A stretch of DNA of 64,000 nucleotides. It comes from Pseudomonas fluorescens. GTDB lineage: Bacteria > Pseudomonadota > Gammaproteobacteria > Pseudomonadales > Pseudomonadaceae. Shown one piece after another: positions 43,484-51,573 of the stretch (position 1 is the first letter of the stretch; each line of letters begins with the position of its first letter). A program made the translations under genes and the position numbers. The notes under the pieces are model-generated. The model was not told where the DNA came from. It worked only from the letters and a program-made list of their open reading frames with translations, and did not search any database. Where the stretch lies: assembly GCF_001902145.1 (NCBI RefSeq), contig NZ_MRST01000025.1, forward strand, positions 124,001-188,000, given 5' to 3'.

Positions 43484-44392
43484 TCAAAACACCGACCACC
43501 CAATCCGCTCACTCAACAATTCCAACGCCTTCATCCCCGCCAGGGAATTGCCCGCTGCGTTCAACTCCGGCGACCACACGCACACCGTAAACTGCCCCGG
43601 CACCACCGCGACAATCCCACCGCCTACCCCGCTCTTGCCCGGCAGGCCCACGCGGTAGGCAAAGTTGCCCGCCTCGTCGTACAGGCCGCTGGTGGCCATG
43701 ATCGAGTTCACTTGTTTGGTCTGGCGCGCCGTCAGCACCTGCTCGCCACTGTGGGCACTCACGCCTTCGTTGGCCAGAAAGCTGAACGCTCGAGCCAAGT
43801 CCAGGCAGCTCATCTGCAACGCGCAATAGTTGAAGTAGCTGTGCAGCACCGCGTCCACATCGTTATGAAAGTTGCCGAACGACTTCATCAGGTAGGCCAT
43901 GGCCGCATTGCGCGCACCATGCTGGGCTTCCGATTCGGCCACGACGCTGTTGACCAGGATCTGCGGGTTGCCCGACAGGCGCCGTACAAAGTCGCGCATC
44001 GACAGAATCGGCACGGCGAAGCGTGACTGGTTGATGTCGCAGATCACCAGCGCGCCAGCGTTGATAAAGGGGTTGCGCGGGCGGCCGCGTTCGAATTCCA
44101 GCTGTACCATGGAGTTGAACGGCTGCCCCGAGGGCTCGTGACCCAGGCGTTCCCAGATGGTTTCGCCGCCATGGTCGATGGCCTGCACCAGGCTGAAGAC
44201 CTTGGAAATGCTCTGCACCGAGAACAGCTTGTCGGCATCACCGGCGCAGTAGGCCGCGCCATCGTTGCCGTATACCGCGATGCCGAGTTGGTTGGCGGGC
44301 ACGTCGGCCAGCGCGGGAATGTAATCGGCGACTTTGCCGAGGCCGATCAAGGGGCGCACTTCGTCGAGGATCGACTCCAGCAGCGCCTGCAT
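43484..44392 (-). CDS. glsA: Glutaminase
   Basis: Hydrolyses glutamine to glutamate and ammonia. It has 302 residues, the standard length for the serine-beta-lactamase-like GlsA family. The S-x-x-K catalytic motif is in LFSVQSISKVFSL, with EPSGQPFNSMVQLE, NPFINAGALVICD, YFNYCALQMSC and LPGKSGVGGGIVAVVPG all as expected. The ATG at 44392 has AGGA seven bases upstream and fits the family start; longer in-frame ATGs do not. It is followed only by REP repeats. Confidence 0.95.
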   Translation of the reverse strand: MQALLESILDEVRPLIGLGKVADYIPALADVPANQLGIAVYGNDGAAYCAGDADKLFSVQSISKVFSLVQAIDHGGETIWERLGHEPSGQPFNSMVQLEFERGRPRNPFINAGALVICDINQSRFAVPILSMRDFVRRLSGNPQILVNSVVAESEAQHGARNAAMAYLMKSFGNFHNDVDAVLHSYFNYCALQMSCLDLARAFSFLANEGVSAHSGEQVLTARQTKQVNSIMATSGLYDEAGNFAYRVGLPGKSGVGGGIVAVVPGQFTVCVWSPELNAAGNSLAGMKALELLSERIGWSVF

Positions 44393-44447
44393 AGCTTGTC
44401 CTGTCATCTTTGTTTGAATCAGTGATAAACGAGGCGCGGAGGATACT

Positions 44448-44792
44448 TCAGTGGGCGCGCAACACCCACACAATCTCTACCACCCGCTCGGCAATCACAA
44501 CGTAGATCAGGATCAACAACAGTTGCAACGCCAAGTGATAACGCAACTTGGCCAGCCGGCGGATGCCGTCGCTGACGTTCAACAACATCAGCAGCGTCGA
44601 CAACACAATCAAGCCCCAACCCGCGACGCTGGAGGCGAACATACCGATCAACAACTCGTGCGGCCCCACCAGCGCATTGGTCCCCGCCGCAAACAACAGC
44701 GCGCAGACCAACAGGTTTTTAACATTGTCGAAAATCTGCGTGCTCAGGTCGTTTTCCAGCAACGCCAGGTACCGCGTCCATAAAGTGCGCAT
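44448..44792 (-). CDS. Hypothetical inner-membrane protein, 114 residues
   Basis: It starts MRTLWTRYLALLENDLS, with three hydrophobic segments (VKNLLVCALLFAAGTNALVG; ASSVAGWGLIVLSTLLMLLN; LALQLLLILIYVVIAERVVEIVW). The ATG at 44792 is chosen over a TTG ten codons earlier; neither has a strong ribosome site. It is upstream of glsA on the same strand (55 bp gap). No family recognised. Confidence 0.6.
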   Translation of the reverse strand: MRTLWTRYLALLENDLSTQIFDNVKNLLVCALLFAAGTNALVGPHELLIGMFASSVAGWGLIVLSTLLMLLNVSDGIRRLAKLRYHLALQLLLILIYVVIAERVVEIVWVLRAH

Positions 44793-44865
44793 GCTTGAGT
44801 ACCGAGTGGGAAGGCTCGTCAATCAAGGTAGTTCAATTGTGGACGCTGTCTAGCTTTGGCCAGGC

Positions 44866-45276
44866 TCAGAAATGCGCCACATCCGACACTTCTGCATCCA
44901 GCACATCCTGGGCCAACGCCCAGGCGCGGTCCTTGGACTCCACCACCAGCAGCGGGTAACCCCAGGCCTTGCCGAACGTCACGGCAAAGGGCTTGAGGGC
45001 CAGGCGCTTGGCAGCGCTGGGCTCCACTTGGATCATGCCTTTGACGTAGGCGCGCAAGGCAGCCTTGTTTTTCTTCATCCAGATAGAGGCGCGCTTGCGC
45101 TCTTCGTGGGCGTGTTCGTGATTGTTTTCATCCACGGCTTTTTCGTGCAGCAGCAAGAAGGGCTGCTCACGGGCCAGCAGGCGTTCGAAGGTCAGGAAGG
45201 CATCTTCCGGCCGGCCGTCGTCAGGCGCGTCGAAAAAGATTTTCACCACGGGGAAGGTTGAACTGTCGAGTCGCAT
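44866..45276 (-). CDS. Hypothetical protein, 136 residues
   Basis: A cytoplasmic protein beginning MRLDSSTFPVVKIFFDAPDD. It has a charged middle containing His/Glu-rich ENNHEHAHEERKRASIW and a C-terminal FGKAWGYPLLVVESKDRAW. AGGAG lies eight bases before the ATG at 45276, good support for this start. Its layout (strand, helix, strand, helix) hints at a STAS-like fold, but I do not recognise the family. It is divergent from the AraC-type gene. Confidence 0.65.
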   Translation of the reverse strand: MRLDSSTFPVVKIFFDAPDDGRPEDAFLTFERLLAREQPFLLLHEKAVDENNHEHAHEERKRASIWMKKNKAALRAYVKGMIQVEPSAAKRLALKPFAVTFGKAWGYPLLVVESKDRAWALAQDVLDAEVSDVAHF

Positions 45277-45385
45277 GGCAAAGCTCCTTTGATGAGATTT
45301 GTTCTCATCATAGAGTGCGTGACGCTGGACAGCATTGCACAGAATAGCCAGAATATTTCGCAATCCAGCCAAGGCAGCTATCACC

Positions 45386-46230
45386 ATGGTTCATCACCGC
45401 CTCGACCAGTACGACCCCTGTCGGGTCCGCGACGCCGTCGCAATCCCTCGTGCGATTGTTGCAGTGGGCGCCTCGAGCACGTCCGAACGCTGGGAACATA
45501 CCCCTCACCACCATCAGCACGGGCAACTGATCTACACCTTGCGCGGCGTGGTGCATTGTGTGATCGAGGCGGGTATCTGGATCGTGCGCCGCAATGCGCG
45601 TTGTGGATTCCCGGCGGAGTGACCCACGCGGCACGCGGCGCTGGCGAAGCGGACGTGTATTGCCTGTTGATCAACCCGGACGCCGCCAGCGCCCTGCCCC
45701 GGCAATGTTGCACGCTGTCCGTGTCGCCATTGCTGCATGAGTTGATTGGCAAGGCGGTGGGTTTCCCGCAACTCTACGGCGAAGACGGCGCCCAGGGCCG
45801 CCTGGTGGCGACGTTACTCGACGAGTTGGCCCAGGCCCCCATCGAAGCCCTGCATTTGCCGATGCCCCAAGACCCCCGCTTGCATCGGCTGGCCAACAAC
45901 TTATTGGCCAACCCCGCCGACAAATCCACACTGGGCGAATGGGCCGTGCGCATCGGCATGAGCGAACGCAGCATGACCCGCCTGCTGCTGGAAGAGATCG
46001 GCCTGAGTTTCGGCCGCTGGCGCCGCCAGCTGCATGTGATCCTTTCGCTGCAACGCCTGGCCAACGGCGAGAGTGTGCAGAGCGTGGCGCTGGACCTGGG
46101 TTATGAAAATGCCAGCGGGTTTATCACCATGTTCCGCAAGGCCATGGGCCAACCGCCGGCGCGTTACCTGGCAGACCGAGCCAGTACCGTCGGGTCGCAC
46201 AGCAACGCGTCAACTATCGCTTTGACGTGA
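45386..46230 (+). pseudogene. AraC-family regulator broken by a one-base frameshift
   Basis: The frame from ATG 45386 (MVHHRLDQYD) gives a cupin sensor with WEHTPHHHQHGQLIYTLRG and then VIEAGIWIV, before stopping at 45622. The continuation (PQCALWIPGGVTHAARGAG) is in the +2 frame and runs to 46230. It includes the AraC DNA-binding domain (LGEWAVRIGMSERSMTRLL and VALDLGYENASGFITMFRK). Joining the frames requires one extra base near 45585-45590, where GTGCGCCGCAA would read GTGCCGCCGCAA. The gene is therefore either inactivated or carries a sequencing error. Full length would be about 281 residues. The target is unknown; the class II aldolase at 46281 converges on it. Confidence 0.85.
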
Positions 46231-46280
46231 GGTTTTGATCATTCCCACGCTCTGCGCAGCGTAGGAACCATCCACCCGAC

Positions 46281-47075
46281 TCAGTTCTTGTAGTCGGTAT
46301 CGGTACGCTCAAGCTGGCGCACCAGCGCATTCCAATGCCGCGCCACGCCCGGGCCTTCGCCACTGCTGAACACCTTGGCCTGCTGCTCGACCTTGGCCAC
46401 CACCTCTGCGGGTGGGAAGATCAACTCGGCATTCCCCGCTGCCTGTGCCGCAATCTGGATGTTGCAGGCCCGCTCCAGGCTTTGTAGTTGCTGGAAGGCA
46501 TGCTCGACGCTGACGCCGCCCGTCAACAAGCCGTGGTTACGCAGGATCATCACGCTCTTGTCGCCCAGATCCGCGACCAGCCGTTCACGCTCGTCCAGGT
46601 CCAGCGCCACGCCTTCGTAACCGTGGTAGGCCACGCGCCCCGAGAATGCGATAGCGTGCTGGGAGATCGGCAACAACCCCTGCTTCTGCGCCGACACCGC
46701 AATACCGTCGCGGGTGTGGGTGTGCAGCACCGCTTGCAAATCATGGCGTGCGCCGTGGATGGCGCTGTGGATCACATAGCCGGCGTAGTTGATCCCCAGG
46801 CCCGTAGGGTCATCGACAAGGGTACCGTCCAGATCGACCTTGACCAGGTTGGAGGCGCTGATTTCGTCGAACAACAGCCCGAAAGCATTGATCAGGAAAT
46901 GCTCATCGGGCCCTGGCACCCGCGCCGAGAAATGCGTGTAGATATGATCGGTCCATTTGTACAAGGCCGCCAGCCGGTAGGCTGCGGCCAGCTTGACCCG
47001 CACCTCCCACTCTTGCGGTGTGACCCGCTGGCGCACATTGCTCAAGACATTGGAAATCGGCGTGACGCTGCTCAT
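46281..47075 (-). CDS. Class II aldolase/adducin family protein
   Basis: A 264-residue zinc-dependent aldolase-like protein. The N-terminal helix region WEVRVKLAAAYRLAALYKWTDHIYTHFSARVPG has the substrate Asn/Ser-like loop. LHTHTRDGIAVSAQ carries metal His residues, and ILRNHGLLTGG the third His. This class includes L-fuculose-phosphate aldolase and related decarboxylase-like proteins; the substrate is unassigned. The ATG at 47075 has AGGA ten bases upstream. It lies next to, and converges on, the broken AraC gene. Confidence 0.88.
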   Translation of the reverse strand: MSSVTPISNVLSNVRQRVTPQEWEVRVKLAAAYRLAALYKWTDHIYTHFSARVPGPDEHFLINAFGLLFDEISASNLVKVDLDGTLVDDPTGLGINYAGYVIHSAIHGARHDLQAVLHTHTRDGIAVSAQKQGLLPISQHAIAFSGRVAYHGYEGVALDLDERERLVADLGDKSVMILRNHGLLTGGVSVEHAFQQLQSLERACNIQIAAQAAGNAELIFPPAEVVAKVEQQAKVFSSGEGPGVARHWNALVRQLERTDTDYKN

Positions 47076-47229
47076 GGCAAATCTTCCTGGATGGCCTAAG
47101 GGGCTTGCAGGCAAGACTAGGGGATGGTCAAAAATAATAAAAAGCACATTTTAATCTAAGCTAATTATTATATTTATTTATAAAGCAGCCGTGGCGGCGT
47201 TCAGACCGCCACAGGTCAACTCAGTCGGT

Positions 47230-47436
47230 TCAACGCCCGTTGTCGAGCTTCTCGTTGATTGCATCCGTTTGCCGTTCAATGTCCTTGATCGAAGTCGGCG
47301 TCACGACTTTGTCGACGGTTTCGGTCTTGGGATTCGCAGGCTCAAGCGTCTGCCCTTTGGTTTGGGCATCACCTTTTTGCACGTCTTCAGAGCTGACGGG
47401 GTCGGGGGTTTTATCGGCGGTCTGATGATCGGTCAC
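47230..47436 (-). CDS. Small hydrophilic hypothetical protein, GTG start
   Basis: A 68-residue charged, probably disordered protein rich in Asp, Thr, Lys and Pro (TDHQTADKTPDPVSSEDVQK), without hydrophobic segments. The start is GTG at 47436, with AGGAGG about nine bases upstream. No family recognised. It is similar in character to small stress-linked Pseudomonas proteins, but that is an impression only. Confidence 0.6.
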   Translation of the reverse strand: MTDHQTADKTPDPVSSEDVQKGDAQTKGQTLEPANPKTETVDKVVTPTSIKDIERQTDAINEKLDNGR

Positions 47437-47633
47437 AGTGCAATCCTCCTGGCAGTGGCAGCCCCCTGAGATGGCGGCTCTATGCAGCAGAGCTTTGCGA
47501 ACCCGGATTGGTTCAAGTCAATTATCCCGCCTCACCACTGGGCAAATAAGCGCAAAAAAAATTTAAACCTTTTACACCCCTCTCGATTCAACAGTCAGGT
47601 AACGGCATCCCGCCATTTCCAAGGAGAGACACC

Positions 47634-48170
47634 ATGACTACTCGACTGATGAAACCAATGGGCCTTACCTTCATGCTGATCGCGGGCTCAATGTCCACCG
47701 CGATGGCAGCGACCTCCAACGACTTTGTCGACAACGCCGCCCAGGGCGGTATCACCGAAGTGGAGGCTGGCAAGCTGGCCCTGGAAAAAAGCAGCTCGGC
47801 GGATGTGAAGGCCTTCGCCCAGCATATGGTCACGGACCACACCAAAGCCAATCAGGAACTGATGGCCCTGGCGAAAAAACTCGATATCGAGGTCCCGGAT
47901 GACGCCGCGCTCACCGACCAGGCGAAGAAAGCCATCCTGGAGATGCGCGATGAATCGTTCGACAGGGCCTACGCCAACAACCAGGTGGCGGCCCATGAAA
48001 AAACCGTCGAACTGTTCAAGAAAGAAGCGGCCTCCTCGGACAACCCCGAGCTGAAAGCCTTCGCCACCAAGACCCTGCCGACCCTGGAAACCCACCTGGA
48101 AATGGCCAAGGAGCTACAAACCAAATACGCCCGTAACCCATCCATGCCCCAAGGAGACACTCGACCATGA
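47634..48170 (+). CDS. DUF4142 exported protein
   Basis: A periplasmic four-helix, ferritin-like DUF4142 protein of 178 residues. The signal peptide is MTTRLMKPMGLTFMLIAGSM, cleaved after AMA. NDFVDNAAQGGITEVEAGKLAL and FAQHMVTDHTKANQELMALAKK follow, then LPTLETHLEMAKEL near the end, the family's usual helices. AAGGAG lies upstream of the ATG at eight-base spacing. Its last bases overlap the PfpI gene (ATGA), so they are coupled. Function unknown; the family often occurs with stress genes. Confidence 0.88.
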   Translation: MTTRLMKPMGLTFMLIAGSMSTAMAATSNDFVDNAAQGGITEVEAGKLALEKSSSADVKAFAQHMVTDHTKANQELMALAKKLDIEVPDDAALTDQAKKAILEMRDESFDRAYANNQVAAHEKTVELFKKEAASSDNPELKAFATKTLPTLETHLEMAKELQTKYARNPSMPQGDTRP

Positions 48171-48727
48171 GCTCGCAACTCAACGGCAAGCACATCCTCG
48201 TCATCACCTCCAACACCGGTATCGAGCGCGACGAATTGCTCAAGCCTCTGGAAGCGCTACGCGGCTACGGCGCGACCGTGACGCATGCTTCCAGCAAAGG
48301 CGGCATCACCCAGACATTTGTCGGCGATACGGAAAAAGACCAGGCCGTGGAATCCGACGTGCAACTGTCGGATGTCGTCGGCGCCAACTTCGATGCGCTG
48401 GTCATCCCGGGCGGCACGGTCAATGCCGATACGCTACGCCAGGATACCGCCGCGCTGCGCTTGATCAATGAGTTCGTGCAGGCCGGCAAGACTATCGCAG
48501 CGATCTGCCACGGGCCCTGGACCCTGATCGACGCTGGCGTGGTCAAGGGCAAAACCCTGACCGCCTATAAAAGCGTGCGCATCGACCTTGAAAACGCCGG
48601 CGCTGCCAGCGTGGTGGATGCCGAGGTCAAGGAGTGCCAGGCCAATGGCTGGACCTTGATCACCTCGCGCACGCCGGACGACCTACCGGCGTTCAATGAG
48701 GCGATTGCCAAGGCTGTCGGAGGCTGA
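48167..48727 (+). CDS. DJ-1/PfpI-family protein (type 1 glutamine amidotransferase-like)
   Basis: A 186-residue protein of the PfpI/YhbO/HchA superfamily. The nucleophile elbow is TIAAICHGPWTLIDAGV (Cys and His). The acidic residue is at IERDELLKPLEALR, and FDALVIPGGTVNADTLRQD completes the family pattern. Members act as proteases, chaperones or deglycases in stress; the activity here is not proven. Its ATG overlaps the DUF4142 stop. A strong terminator follows. Confidence 0.9.
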   Translation: MSSQLNGKHILVITSNTGIERDELLKPLEALRGYGATVTHASSKGGITQTFVGDTEKDQAVESDVQLSDVVGANFDALVIPGGTVNADTLRQDTAALRLINEFVQAGKTIAAICHGPWTLIDAGVVKGKTLTAYKSVRIDLENAGAASVVDAEVKECQANGWTLITSRTPDDLPAFNEAIAKAVGG

Positions 48728-48748
48728 TCGGTTTGCCGCAATGAAAAA

Positions 48749-48775
48749 CAGGCGCCCCAAGGGCGCCTGCTTTTT
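48749..48775 (+). terminator. Rho-independent terminator after the DUF4142-PfpI operon
   Basis: CAGGCGCCC-CAA-GGGCGCCTG gives a nine-base perfect stem and is followed by C then TTTTT. It lies 22 bases after the PfpI stop. Confidence 0.88.
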
Positions 48776-48788
48776 ATCACTCACCGCT

Positions 48789-48995
48789 TCAGCTTTTACG
48801 CTGCTGCGCCATTTCACGCTTGGGCCCGAACATCGCCCAGGCGATCAACCCCAGCAGCGGCACGAAGATCAACACCACCACCCACAACCCTTTGGTTTCC
48901 CACCCGCCCGTGCTGCGCAATACGATATTGATCGCCCACAGTTCCAAAAGCAGCAGAATCACCGCCAATACGATCCAGATATATTCAATTTGCAT
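48789..48995 (-). CDS. PLDc_N family small membrane protein
   Basis: A 68-residue protein with two hydrophobic helices (IEYIWIVLAVILLLLELWAIN; TKGLWVVVLIFVPLLGLIAW) and the short basic tail FGPKREMAQ. This is the PLDc_N (phospholipase D-nuclease N-terminal) membrane-anchor domain found alone. AGGAGG is seven bases before the ATG. Function unknown. Confidence 0.8.
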   Translation of the reverse strand: MQIEYIWIVLAVILLLLELWAINIVLRSTGGWETKGLWVVVLIFVPLLGLIAWAMFGPKREMAQQRKS

Positions 48996-49011
48996 GATTC
49001 ACCTCCTGAAG

Positions 49012-49127
49012 TCTAAGCGTTAGGTCCAGCCGATACCCCAAGGGTTCCATTAGAATTTTCAGGGCGGGCGTTGTGCAATCTCAACCCGGCCCGACCATGC
49101 AAGCTGCACGACAGCCAAACGCTTAGA
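49012..49127. repeat. Ten-base inverted repeat in the gap before the hemerythrin gene
   Basis: TCTAAGCGTT at 49012-49021 and its exact complement AACGCTTAGA at 49118-49127 enclose 96 bases. The gap holds no gene; it contains the upstream regions of both the PLDc_N and hemerythrin genes. It may be a regulatory pair of sites, or chance. Confidence 0.35.
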
Positions 49128-49247
49128 TAAACTCAACTTGCTGATTTTAAAGATATTTTTATAATTCTAAAAGTTGGTACGCCCGATGCAACCTCCTTCA
49201 CCACGAGGCGTGCACTTCGACACGCCCGCCCCCCCGTGAGGTTACCT

Positions 49248-49724
49248 ATGAATGCCATCGACCTTCTCAAAGCCGACCACGAACGCGTCAAGACCCTGCT
49301 GACCCAGTTGAGCGAATCCACTGAACGCGGGGTAAAAAAACGTACCGAGTTGTTGGCCAAACTCGAAATGGAGATCACCCTGCATACCCAACTCGAAGAA
49401 GAGATCCTCTACCCCGCGTTCAGAAAAGCCGGGGGCAAGGAGCAGGAGATCATGTACCACGAAGCCAAGGAAGAGCACCGTACGGTCGACTCGCTGGTAC
49501 TGCCCGACTTGAAGAAAACCGACCCATCGTCCACCGAGTTTTCCGGTCGCGTCAAAGTGGTCAAGGAGCTGCTTGAGCACCATATCGAAGAGGAAGAAAC
49601 CGAGATGTTCCCCCAGGCTAAAAAGCTGCTGGGTAAAGCGCTTCTCGAAGAGCTGGGGGCAGAGATGGAGGCGATGAAGGTCACGCATAAAAAGACCATG
49701 GCGAGAAAACCTCTGGCGGCTTAA
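49248..49724 (+). CDS. Hemerythrin HHE domain protein
   Basis: A 158-residue protein with iron-binding hemerythrin-like His/Glu motifs: DLLKADHERVKTLL, LHTQLEEEILYPAFRKAG, MYHEAKEEHRTVDSL and LLEHHIEEEETEMFPQAKKLL. The ATG at 49248 has GAGG seven bases upstream; a GTG four codons earlier is less likely. Single-domain HHE proteins bind a di-iron centre and are linked to oxygen or nitric-oxide stress. It stands with DUF4142, PfpI and PLDc_N genes, but is separately transcribed. Confidence 0.9.
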   Translation: MNAIDLLKADHERVKTLLTQLSESTERGVKKRTELLAKLEMEITLHTQLEEEILYPAFRKAGGKEQEIMYHEAKEEHRTVDSLVLPDLKKTDPSSTEFSGRVKVVKELLEHHIEEEETEMFPQAKKLLGKALLEELGAEMEAMKVTHKKTMARKPLAA

Positions 49725-49790
49725 CAGCCGCCTCCTCGCAACAAGGTTTGCGCGACAGTGCCCCACAGGGCCTGTCGCGCGCACGGAGCT

Positions 49791-50336
49791 TCATGGCACC
49801 TGCTGCCAGCCGCTGAAGGCGCCTTGCGCACTCAACGGGCACCAGGCGAAATCCCAGGCGGGAGGCGGCAATGCCAGTTGCTGCGCGGCTATCGAAGCGC
49901 TGCCCTTCCAATCGAACAATGTTCCCTCGCGCCAGCTCAGGACGATGCCCGCCGCCTGGCTCTGGTCGGTAAGCACCCAGCGCGCAGCAGCGGCGGCCAT
50001 GAAGGCCTCGATCGGTTCCTCATCAATCTGTGTGCGGTACGCCGAACTCAGCAACCAGCGGCATACGTTCAGATGGTAAGTCCAGTCCAACGGCGGCTGG
50101 GTGCGATAGGCCCAGGTCATGAAGGCGCGAAACAGATTCAGGCCTTCCGGTGGGTCAAGCTTGAGCAACGCCGGGCAGATGTCGAACAAGGTATGCCAGT
50201 GAGGCAGCAGGCGTGCATCCAGGTGCACGAAGCAGCGCGAATTACTCGGATAATCAGGCAGCGCCGGTTGCGCACGCAGGCGCCGCGACGCCTTGCTGAC
50301 CAGGCGGCTGGCGCCGGCAGGCAATTGAGGGTTCAT
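49791..50336 (-). CDS. Hypothetical protein, 181 residues
   Basis: A cytoplasmic protein beginning MNPQLPAGASRLVSKASRR. It is aromatic-rich, with LDARLLPHWHTLFDICPALL, FRAFMTWAYRTQPPLDWTYH and AWDFAWCPLSAQGAFSGWQ. No signal or membrane segment. I do not recognise a family. It is upstream of nothing obviously related; the next same-strand gene is the DUF2946 at 50399. Confidence 0.6.
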   Translation of the reverse strand: MNPQLPAGASRLVSKASRRLRAQPALPDYPSNSRCFVHLDARLLPHWHTLFDICPALLKLDPPEGLNLFRAFMTWAYRTQPPLDWTYHLNVCRWLLSSAYRTQIDEEPIEAFMAAAAARWVLTDQSQAAGIVLSWREGTLFDWKGSASIAAQQLALPPPAWDFAWCPLSAQGAFSGWQQVP

Positions 50337-50398
50337 AGAACGTTCTCACAATCGTGACGAGAGAATGCCTCCTGGTTACAGGAAGCCCAAGGCACACG

Positions 50399-50782
50399 TC
50401 AGAATGCGGGAGAAGCGCGGGGGTTGGCCGAGGGCCAGGAATAGCGCGGAGGCGCCTTGTTGCGCCGCTCATGGGCGACACGCGGGGCTTGGGTGAGGCC
50501 GAGCAGCCAGGCCAGGCCGATCAGAAACACCAGGGCAACGGTAACCGCGTTGCACACCGGGCAGGCAAAGTAGTTCGAGATGTTGCTGGAAGACGGGTTC
50601 GCCAACCCTTTGTCGGAAATTGGCGACTGCCCGCCGTCCACCGAACAGAACAGCCCGCCGATGCCGTTGAGCTGCTGCCCCATCATCTGGCCATGCCCCA
50701 AACCGCAGGCGAACAGGTTCATCAGCACGCAGAAGTACAGGGCCCAGGCGATCAGTGAGCGGTCAGAGTGGCGCAATTTCAT
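50399..50782 (-). CDS. DUF2946 protein, copper-gene neighbour
   Basis: A 127-residue paralogue of the protein at 4554-4943 (29 of 40 N-terminal residues identical). Hydrophobic segment 1 is SLIAWALYFCVLMNLFAC, then GHGQM...QLNG. A CPVC motif precedes a second hydrophobic helix (VTVALVFLIGLAWLLGL) that the other copy lacks. The Cys/His/Met content and the SCO1 and PCuAC genes divergently beside it suggest a role with copper in the envelope; this is inference. The ATG at 50782 matches the paralogue's start. Confidence 0.78.
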   Translation of the reverse strand: MKLRHSDRSLIAWALYFCVLMNLFACGLGHGQMMGQQLNGIGGLFCSVDGGQSPISDKGLANPSSSNISNYFACPVCNAVTVALVFLIGLAWLLGLTQAPRVAHERRNKAPPRYSWPSANPRASPAF

Positions 50783-50964
50783 GGCGGCGACTCTACCACC
50801 GAAGCCATAAAAGGACGAAATGCGACGCGCCCCCTGTGGCAGAACGTCGCAGATTACGCGCACGGGCCAGGGTTGCTAGACTCTGCACCCTTCTCGTTAC
50901 TCCTTTTCAAAGCCTGGCGGAGCAGCTCCACGGCCCTGCAGGCGTTTCACAGGATGCACAGTTG

Positions 50965-51573
50965 ATGAGTACGTTATTCACCCGCCGCAAAGTGCTGACC
51001 GGCATGGGCCTGTTGGGCCTGGGCAGCCTGCTGGGCGGCTGTGACTACAGCCCCAGGCTGAACTTCAAGTACGGCAAGGACCTCAGTGACAAGATCATGG
51101 GCCGCACCTTCAAGCTCAAGAACACCGACGGCGAAACCGTCACCCTGAGCTCGTACCGCGGCCTGATGCCGGTGGTGTTCTTCGGCTTCACCCAGTGCCC
51201 GGCCGTCTGCCCGACAGCCCTGGCACGCGCCGCCCAGGCCAAGAAGCTGATGGGCCGCGATGGCAAGATCATGCAGGTGGTGTTCATCACCCTGGACCCC
51301 GAGCGCGACACCCCCGAGATTCTCGACAACTACGTCAAGGCCTTCGACCCAAGCTTCGAAGCGCTTTACGGTACCCCGGAAGAAATCGCCGTGGCCGCCA
51401 AGGAGTTCGGGATCTTTTATGAAAAGATCCCCGCCGGCGACACCTATACCCTCTCTCACACCGCCACCAGTTTCGTGTTCGACACCCGTGGCAACCTGCG
51501 CCTTGGCTTGCAGGCATCCCTTACCGCTCAAGAGTGCGCAGAAGACCTGCTCACCGTCATGGAGGTCTGCTAA
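50965..51573 (+). CDS. SCO1/SenC copper metallochaperone, lipoprotein
   Basis: A thioredoxin-fold copper chaperone for the CuA site of cytochrome oxidase, 202 residues. The lipoprotein signal ends LLGGC (Cys26). Copper ligands are C78 and C82 in FTQCPAVCPT, and H165 in YTLSHTATSF, all intact. The N-terminus carries RRKVLTGMG, a twin-arginine-like pair. AGGA lies about ten bases before the ATG. It is coupled to the PCuAC gene by a one-base overlap. Confidence 0.92.
   Translation: MSTLFTRRKVLTGMGLLGLGSLLGGCDYSPRLNFKYGKDLSDKIMGRTFKLKNTDGETVTLSSYRGLMPVVFFGFTQCPAVCPTALARAAQAKKLMGRDGKIMQVVFITLDPERDTPEILDNYVKAFDPSFEALYGTPEEIAVAAKEFGIFYEKIPAGDTYTLSHTATSFVFDTRGNLRLGLQASLTAQECAEDLLTVMEVC

Noticed and set aside
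46238..46262. CATTCCCACGCTCTGCGCAG fragment
   Set aside because: It resembles another dispersed Pseudomonas repeat, but only one arm is present and it occurs once here.
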